This document shows positions 34,932 through 39,825 of a stretch of 39,825 nucleotides of DNA, one piece after another. Below the pieces are notes generated by a model that was given only the letters and a program-made list of their open reading frames with translations, was not told the DNA's origin and ran no database searches. The stretch is from an uncultured Oleiphilus sp. GTDB lineage: Bacteria; Pseudomonadota; Gammaproteobacteria; Pseudomonadales; Oleiphilaceae. The stretch lies in NCBI GenBank assembly GCA_913020495.1, contig CAJWBJ010000029.1, forward strand, positions 1 through 39,825, read 5' to 3'. Position 1 is the stretch's first letter. The number at the start of each line of letters is the position of its first letter. The translations under genes and the position numbers were made by a program.

Positions 34932-35002
34932 AGCACTTTGCATGACACAGCCTCTGTCATTCCGGTAGTCTTTTTTGCCAAATGGCTCCCATGCAAAGTG
35001 CT
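34932..35002. repeat. Inverted-repeat element holding a half CATTCCGG repeat
   Basis: AGCACTTTGCATG (34932-34944) and CATGCAAAGTGCT (34990-35002) are perfect 13-bp inverted repeats. Between them lies CTCTGTCATTCCGGTAGTC (about 34952-34970), one arm of the CATTCCGG family. It lies between the convergent ends of cysZ and ubiA, so it could terminate both transcripts, though no strong T-run follows. Confidence 0.75.
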
Positions 35003-35039
35003 CTTATTAAAGCGTTAAAATATTACAGTTAACTGATAT

Positions 35040-35909
35040 CTACTTAACGATAAAGTCTAAAACGAGCCCCACAAAAATAACTAATCCTACCCAGTTATTA
35101 TTTAAAAATGCTTTAAAACACTCATCCCGATAACGAAGCCGTATCAGGTGTTGCTGGTAAATAAACAATATTGATGCGCTCACCACCCCTAGAAAGTAAA
35201 ACTGTCCTAATTTGAGCTGATCACCAATCATACAAAGGGTTAGAACTACAAGAGTCTGTAGGAAGGCGATTATGGCGCGATCAGCATTGCCAAATAAAAT
35301 AGCCGTCGATTTCACGCCAATTTTCAAATCATCTTCTCGGTCGACCATGGCATACATCGTGTCATAAGCAACGGTCCATAATACAGTCGCGGTATAAATT
35401 AACCAGATTACCGAAGGCAGTTCATTGGTTTGAGCAGCATAAGCCATGGGAACAGCCCAGGCAAAAGCGGCTCCCAAGACCACTTGTGGTAAATAAGTGT
35501 AGCGCTTCATAAAAGGATATGCAGCTGCTAAGGCTAGGGCACCAAATGATAGATAGATGGTGAGTTCATTCGTCTGTAACACCAGTAAAAAAGCAATCAG
35601 ACAAAGTGACGCAAAAAAGATTAGCGCATTTTTAGGGCTTATTTTTCCTGTTACCAAAGGACGGTCTTTAGTCCGCTCAACGTCACCATCAATATTTCGG
35701 TCAGCAAAGTCATTAATCACACAGCCTGCAGAACGCATCAGCACACAACCCGCGACAAAAATAGCCAAAACATCTAAAGAAGGTACACCTTCAGCCGCTA
35801 ACCACAAAGCCCAGAGCGTAGGCCATAAGACCAAAAAAATACCGATGGGTTTATCAATGCGCGCAAGTTTCACGTAATTATTTACATTAGAAGTAAGACT
35901 TTTTATCAC
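35040..35909 (-). CDS. ubiA: 4-hydroxybenzoate octaprenyltransferase UbiA
   Basis: Inner-membrane prenyltransferase attaching the polyprenyl chain to 4-hydroxybenzoate in ubiquinone synthesis. It has 289 residues, the usual length, with about eight membrane spans. The first Asp motif lies in [20 protein letters not shown] and the second in [40 protein letters not shown] is also typical. I chose the GTG at 35909, with GAGAG seven bases upstream. The frame is open to a GTG at 35960, but those 17 extra codons run into the flanking repeat and terminal inverted repeat of the element at 35951-36181 and are very probably not coding. Confidence 0.96.
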   Translation of the reverse strand: MIKSLTSNVNNYVKLARIDKPIGIFLVLWPTLWALWLAAEGVPSLDVLAIFVAGCVLMRSAGCVINDFADRNIDGDVERTKDRPLVTGKISPKNALIFFASLCLIAFLLVLQTNELTIYLSFGALALAAAYPFMKRYTYLPQVVLGAAFAWAVPMAYAAQTNELPSVIWLIYTATVLWTVAYDTMYAMVDREDDLKIGVKSTAILFGNADRAIIAFLQTLVVLTLCMIGDQLKLGQFYFLGVVSASILFIYQQHLIRLRYRDECFKAFLNNNWVGLVIFVGLVLDFIVK

Positions 35910-36005
35910 TGATATTCTCTCTTTATATCCATTAGGAATTAACACTGAACTGAATGGCACTTACTTAAAAACAAAAAACTAAATGATTCAGTATGTTATA
36001 TTTTA

Positions 36006-36029
36006 TGTAGGTCGGAACTCATTCCGACA
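36006..36029 (+). repeat. GTAGGTCGG hairpin, left copy inside the element
   Basis: TGTAGGTCGGAA pairs with TTCCGACA around a 4-base loop. It is the mirror image of the copy at 36107-36130 and shares its stem core with the isolated hairpin at 4656-4685. Confidence 0.75.
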
Positions 36030-36106
36030 AATGTTGCAAATTTCACAACATACTTTATAAACCACTATTAATGGTAGCTAAGGCGATCACTACTAGCGTA
36101 GTATCG

Positions 36107-36130
36107 TGTCGGAATAAATTCCGACCTACA
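36107..36130 (-). repeat. GTAGGTCGG hairpin, right copy inside the element
   Basis: TGTCGGAA pairs with TTCCGACCTACA around a 4-base loop. On the minus strand it reads TGTAGGTCGGAATTTATTCC, near-identical to the left copy, so the element is palindromic at two scales. Confidence 0.75.
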
Positions 36131-36194
36131 CGGCTAAGCAGTTGAACTAGCATTAGTTTTACTCTTAAGTAAGTGCCATTCAACACTAAACAAG

Positions 36195-36710
36195 TTAATC
36201 TTCAAATACCCGTGGCATAAACAACTCACTCACTAGCAGGGGTTTATTATGTAACAAAAATACTGAGCGCCGGCCATATACGCCTTTCAAACTCTGAGCT
36301 TTGGGCATGGCAATTTCAATGGGTTTTCGTTTCATGGTTTTTGATTTAAACAAAAAGGCACCTAAAGGCCGATTCCCCATAAATTGTAGCTGCTTTTCAG
36401 CGCCTGATAAGGTCGAATTGGGAATAACACTCCGCGCTGTAACCCAAACCTTACCAACACATAGTAATTCAACTTCTCGAACCAAAGCTTTTTGCCGTGT
36501 CGGAACATTGAGTACTTTCCTTTCATCACGAGACGGATAAGCCCACCCCTGAAAAGTAACACGGACCGAAAAGTCTCCCTGCGAGGCTTTGATTAAGCGT
36601 TTGGTTAATGAACCCGCATCTAAAACCCAAGCTCTTCGGTCTCGGGGTAGAGCATTTTCAGGCACTCGCCTAAAACGACGCCAAACCATTGCACCTTGTT
36701 TTGACCACAC
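36195..36710 (-). CDS. ubiC: Chorismate pyruvate-lyase UbiC
   Basis: Cytosolic enzyme removing pyruvate from chorismate to give 4-hydroxybenzoate, the first committed step of ubiquinone synthesis and the source of UbiA's substrate. It has 171 residues. Family positions seen are the N-terminal W...SLTKRL, VREVELLC, WVTARSVIPNSTLSG (the Arg and the loop at the active site), PLGAFLF, and GRRSVFLLHNKPLLVSELFMP with the conserved Arg and Glu. The GTG at 36710 lies three bases after the hpt stop, with AAAGGG about ten bases upstream; an ATG at 36689 is the alternative. hpt-ubiC-ubiA is probably one transcript, interrupted by the element. Confidence 0.9.
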   Translation of the reverse strand: MWSKQGAMVWRRFRRVPENALPRDRRAWVLDAGSLTKRLIKASQGDFSVRVTFQGWAYPSRDERKVLNVPTRQKALVREVELLCVGKVWVTARSVIPNSTLSGAEKQLQFMGNRPLGAFLFKSKTMKRKPIEIAMPKAQSLKGVYGRRSVFLLHNKPLLVSELFMPRVFED

Positions 36711-36713
36711 CCG

Positions 36714-37277
36714 CTATAAACCCTTTACCGCATAAATTCCGGCTGCATTGCGCCAATAACCCTGATAATCCATACCAAAACCAAAAACAAAACGGTCTTC
36801 AACTATTAAGCCTTCAAAGTCTGCCTTGAAACCTTTAAACGCTTTACGGTCATGCTGTTTATCTAGTAACACAGCCGTATAAACACGCTCAGCACCTTGG
36901 GCTTCACAATAGTCAATAATGGCTTTCAGGGTATGCCCTTCATCGAGTATGTCATCCAGAATGACAACAATTCTGTTAGTCATCTCGATACTAGGCTCAA
37001 CTAACCAATCCAGGTCACCACCACTTGTTTCAGCACGATAACGCGTAGCATGTAGGTAATCGAGCTGTAAGGGGAAGTTTAAATGCGGCATCAACTGCCC
37101 GCTAAACACCAAACCACCATTCATGATGGATAACAAAATAGGGTTTTTATCGGCTAACTCATCACTGATTTCACGCCCTATTTCAGCAACGGCTTTTTGA
37201 AGTTCATCTAAAGAATATAAACAATCAGATTCATCGAAAACTTGCTGCATTTGTTGGGGGATATTCGTTTGTGACAT
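36714..37277 (-). CDS. hpt: Hypoxanthine-guanine phosphoribosyltransferase
   Basis: Purine salvage enzyme forming IMP or GMP from the free base and PRPP. It has 187 residues. The PRPP-binding motif is VVILDDILDEGHTL, and LLSIMNGGLVFSGQL is the flexible-loop region preceding LDYLHATRYR. EDRFVFGFGMDYQGYWRN is the base-binding C-terminal region of hypoxanthine-type enzymes. This pattern fits the Hpt/HPRT-like group, not Gpt. A short AGG lies upstream of the ATG. It leads directly into ubiC. Confidence 0.92.
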   Translation of the reverse strand: MSQTNIPQQMQQVFDESDCLYSLDELQKAVAEIGREISDELADKNPILLSIMNGGLVFSGQLMPHLNFPLQLDYLHATRYRAETSGGDLDWLVEPSIEMTNRIVVILDDILDEGHTLKAIIDYCEAQGAERVYTAVLLDKQHDRKAFKGFKADFEGLIVEDRFVFGFGMDYQGYWRNAAGIYAVKGL

Positions 37278-37420
37278 GAATCGGCCTGAATAAAGATGGT
37301 GTAATAAAATATTGAGACTGATTATATCCTCCCTTTCTCACTATTTCTCTACTTTTGACTACACTTGTAGCGAGATAAAAATATCAACCGGCACTCCCTA
37401 ATTATAATAAGAGGTTTCAA

Positions 37421-39478
37421 ATGCGTAGTATTCTCAATTTTGGCGTGAAAGGTAGCAGTAGAAGCTTACTGTTTCTGTCTCTTTTAGCCAGCACACAAGC
37501 CTCTATTGCCACAGAAACAACATCTGAAAATCCGTCATTCACAGCCCTTCAGGAAGAAATTCTCTGGCTGCAAGAAGAGACCTATGTTTCAACGGCCACC
37601 AAAACACTTGAAAGTATTAGGAAAAGCGGCGCTACAGTATCGGTTATTACTGCGGCCGATATGAAAAATATGGGTGCCCGTAATTTGATGGATGCCTTAA
37701 AACGCATACCTGGGCTTGGCATTAACATTAATAATGTCGGACTACCTGTTGTGGAAGTTCGTGGTGTAAAAACAGATTTCAGTGAAAAAGTTTTATTTCT
37801 AATTAACGGCCATTCAATCAATAACAATTTAGTTAATGGCGGCGCTACGTGGGCTCACAATAATTTTATGGTTGATGAGATTAAACGTGTTGAAATTGTA
37901 AGAGGTCCGGGTTCTGCACTTTATGGGGCAAATGCTTTCGTTGCTGTCATCAACATCATCACCAACCAAGCAACAGATATTAATGGCACAAAAGTAACGC
38001 TTGGTATCGGCGACAATGAGACCAATAAAGTTAATATCCAAACAGGCAGAACAGTCGGTAATATTGATTATGCACTGAATGCCAGTTTTTTCGATACGGA
38101 TGGAAACAAAGAAAAAGTTGAGTCTGACTTTTGGGGTAACTCGGGAGAGTCATATGACTGGAATAAACGCTATGACTTAAGTTTCAATTTGAACGTCTCC
38201 AATTATACATTTCAAGGGAAATACCTTAAACGAAATAGTGGCCCTTATATCGGTTTTGGTAACGCCTTAAATGATGAGTCTGAGCAAGACTACGTTGAGT
38301 ATTTTCTTGAACTTGGTTATGAAAGAGCCCTATCCGAAGCAATACAAATCAATAGCAAAATATATTACAACAACTTTAAAACAAAAAATTTCTGGGAAGT
38401 ACACCCAGAAGGCTTTCCCCCGGGAGGGGGATTTCCAGACGGTTTATTAGGAAGCTCTCCTATCACCATCGAGTCAACAGGTGCAGAACTCCAATTTGAA
38501 TACACTATATATCAACATAAATTACTCTTTGGCCTTATGGCAGAACACCAAACACAGTTTGATGTTGGCTTTGAAGCTAACTTTGACCCCACAACTGGTG
38601 CGCCATTACCGGGAGGATTTCAAAATATTTACGATAGATGGCCGTGGATCGGACGCCAAAATCGAGACATTCAAGCTGCATTTTTACAAGATATTTGGGA
38701 TATGCGAAAAGATTTAAGGTTAATCATTGGCGCTCGTTATGACCGCTATAGTGACTTCGGCGGATCTTTAAACCCCAGATCAAGCCTTAGCTGGGAATTT
38801 ACTAAAGGTTATAACTTAGTCGCCACCTATGGTTCCGCTTTTAGAGCGCCTAATTTTGGCGAGCTATATAATGCCAATAACCCTGGAGCTTTAGGCAACC
38901 CGAACTTAGAACCAGAAGAAATTGAAACTTATGAGCTAAGCCTGAATGGTAAAATTAATAAACGTACCAATATGCGACTAACTGGCTTTAGAAATAATAT
39001 TTCTGACCTAATTGATTTCAAAAACATTGTTGCTAACAATGTAGGAAAGCTGGAAGTAAATGGTCTTGAAATGGAGCTAAACTCACGGCTTCGAACTGGA
39101 TCGAATATCAGCTTTAATTACACCTATCAATATGCCGTAGATAAGCAAAGTAAACTGCGTGTCGCTGAAATTCCTATGCATAAAGCCAATGCCGCTTACA
39201 ATTATCGCCATTCAAAGCGCCTAAGTAGTTATGTGGGCCTTTCACATGTAGGAAAACTCAAGCGCGCTGCGGGGGATAATCGTTCAGAGGTATCTGACCA
39301 TACTACGGTTGATATTGCTCTTAACCTTCAAAATACTAGTGAGGACGTTAGTATTAAAGCCTCTATTTACAATCTATTTAATAAGAAGTATGTGGATGCT
39401 GCGCCACAAGGAACAGTCGCCTCAGACTTTCCCAAACCAAGTCGAAACCTAATGGTTGAGGTAAGTTACAAACTTTAG
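37421..39478 (+). CDS. TonB-dependent outer-membrane receptor, ligand unknown
   Basis: A 685-residue receptor: signal peptide (to about residue 28-30), a TonB-box-like ETYVSTA (53-59), plug domain (about 60-180, with SVITAADMKNMGARNLMDAL, LFLINGHSINN, and VEIVRGPGSALYGANAF), then the beta-barrel. FRAPNFGELYN and NPNLEPEEIETYELSLNG mark the usual barrel repeat, and the protein ends VEVSYKL. The length and plug resemble the BtuB/CirA group, but no siderophore or transport partner gene is adjacent, so the ligand is unknown. AGAGG lies seven bases before the ATG. A strong terminator follows. Confidence 0.95.
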   Translation: MRSILNFGVKGSSRSLLFLSLLASTQASIATETTSENPSFTALQEEILWLQEETYVSTATKTLESIRKSGATVSVITAADMKNMGARNLMDALKRIPGLGININNVGLPVVEVRGVKTDFSEKVLFLINGHSINNNLVNGGATWAHNNFMVDEIKRVEIVRGPGSALYGANAFVAVINIITNQATDINGTKVTLGIGDNETNKVNIQTGRTVGNIDYALNASFFDTDGNKEKVESDFWGNSGESYDWNKRYDLSFNLNVSNYTFQGKYLKRNSGPYIGFGNALNDESEQDYVEYFLELGYERALSEAIQINSKIYYNNFKTKNFWEVHPEGFPPGGGFPDGLLGSSPITIESTGAELQFEYTIYQHKLLFGLMAEHQTQFDVGFEANFDPTTGAPLPGGFQNIYDRWPWIGRQNRDIQAAFLQDIWDMRKDLRLIIGARYDRYSDFGGSLNPRSSLSWEFTKGYNLVATYGSAFRAPNFGELYNANNPGALGNPNLEPEEIETYELSLNGKINKRTNMRLTGFRNNISDLIDFKNIVANNVGKLEVNGLEMELNSRLRTGSNISFNYTYQYAVDKQSKLRVAEIPMHKANAAYNYRHSKRLSSYVGLSHVGKLKRAAGDNRSEVSDHTTVDIALNLQNTSEDVSIKASIYNLFNKKYVDAAPQGTVASDFPKPSRNLMVEVSYKL

Positions 39479-39488
39479 GTTTAAAACT

Positions 39489-39517
39489 AAAAGCCCAGAA
39501 TAGTACTCTGGGCTTTT
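39489..39517. terminator. Bidirectional terminator after the TonB receptor
   Basis: AAAAGCCCAGA and TCTGGGCTTTT form a perfect 11-bp stem around a 7-base loop, with A- and T-runs on both sides. It serves the receptor and the convergent racemase-family gene. Confidence 0.95.
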
Positions 39518-39534
39518 CAAACCATAACCTCAAA

Positions 39535-39825
39535 TTACATAGAGCACTGGCTCGGATCCGTTACAAGTTTTGCATCCGATTTATAGTAGGTCAAACGACT
39601 TTGCGATAATCCACATCGTATAAGAGACTGAAGCGAGCAGACAGCAGCAAAGGTAGGATCAATGACTGGCGCAGGCAAGCCCGCTTTCTTCAATTCATTT
39701 GCCACCGTTTCAACGACATCTAGCATCCCGGTACAACCAAGAACAATGGCTTGGGCGCCATCCACCGTTATCGCTTGTTTACTCTCTTCAACGAGATGTG
39801 CAATGAGTTTCTTCTTATCAGAAAG
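39535..39825 (-). CDS. Asp/Glu/hydantoin racemase-family protein, 5' part missing
   Basis: The C-terminal 96 residues of a gene that enters from beyond the right edge; the frame is open to the last base. VEESKQAITVDGAQAIVLGCTGM holds the second catalytic cysteine (in GCTGM) of the aspartate/glutamate/hydantoin racemase superfamily, followed by APVIDPTFAAVCSLQSLIRCGL, the typical closing helix. The first cysteine would lie outside the window. Which substrate is used (hydantoin, aspartate or another) cannot be told. A GTG at 39765 is internal and should not be taken as the start. Confidence 0.85.
   Translation of the reverse strand, partial: LSDKKKLIAHLVEESKQAITVDGAQAIVLGCTGMLDVVETVANELKKAGLPAPVIDPTFAAVCSLQSLIRCGLSQSRLTYYKSDAKLVTDPSQCSM

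Larger units (their letters stand above)
35951..36181. mobile_element. MITE-like 231-bp element between ubiC and ubiA
   Basis: The ends are inverted repeats: TGAATGGCACTTACTTAA at 35951-35968 and its reverse complement at 36165-36182. Immediately outside are direct repeats AACACTGAAC (35941-35950) and AACACTAAAC (36182-36191), 9 of 10 identical, as expected of a target-site duplication; the boundary base at 36182 is shared. Inside, two GTAGGTCGG hairpins (36006-36029 and 36107-36130) face each other, and shorter palindromes fill the centre. There is no reading frame for a transposase. It lies four bases after the ubiC stop codon, within what is normally a ubiC-ubiA operon. No second full copy is in the window. 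Confidence 0.75.

Noticed and set aside
35910-35960. Seventeen-residue N-terminal extension of UbiA
   Set aside because: It is encoded by the flanking direct repeat and the terminal inverted repeat of the element; the GTG at 35909 has a ribosome site and gives the family length.

Overview
This window looks like chromosomal housekeeping DNA from an AT-rich, aerobic gammaproteobacterium. The evidence is the set of gammaproteobacterial neighbourhoods: pilT divergent from yggS-proC, yrfG-hslR-hslO followed by pckA, ubiC next to ubiA, plus UvrD, CysZ, UbiF and a PutA without a DNA-binding domain. I cannot place it to genus from sequence alone. No phage, complete insertion sequence, CRISPR array, tRNA or rRNA was seen.

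Layout. 1-4651: a DUF695-like protein, yggS-proC (minus strand), and the type IV pilus retraction ATPases pilT and pilU (plus strand). 4703-11047: a membrane PAS-GGDEF-EAL protein with a degenerate GGDEF motif, uvrD, and a coiled-coil membrane protein. 11074-14739: pckA, hslO, hslR and yrfG, all minus. 14845-19938: cysQ, a small exported protein, mutM, a hotdog thioesterase, a periplasmic solute-binding-like protein, a RIO kinase and a small membrane protein. 20164-28015: bifunctional putA, an EF-hand-like protein, a VOC protein, a putative ribbon-helix-helix protein, a 62-residue small protein, ornithine cyclodeaminase and arginase. 28159-32037: hinT, ubiF, a Do-family protease and a YbaK-type deacylase. 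32038-33022: almost 1 kb without an intact gene, holding palindromic repeats and the decayed tail of an mscS gene. 33023-39825: a methyltransferase, a VanZ-like protein, cysZ, ubiA, ubiC, hpt, a TonB-dependent receptor and the end of an Asp/Glu racemase-family gene.

How the genes fit together. Arginase, ornithine cyclodeaminase and PutA together would take arginine through ornithine and proline to glutamate; ProC makes proline from P5C. UbiC, UbiA and UbiF are three steps of ubiquinone synthesis. CysZ and CysQ belong to sulfate assimilation. PilT, PilU and the EAL protein could all bear on pilus-driven surface behaviour.

The most notable signal is not a gene. It is a 231-bp element with 17-18 bp terminal inverted repeats and a 10-bp imperfect flanking direct repeat, sitting between ubiC and ubiA. 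It carries two mirrored copies of a hairpin (GTAGGTCGG type) that also occurs alone elsewhere in the window. A second palindromic family (CATTCCGG type) recurs at four intergenic sites.
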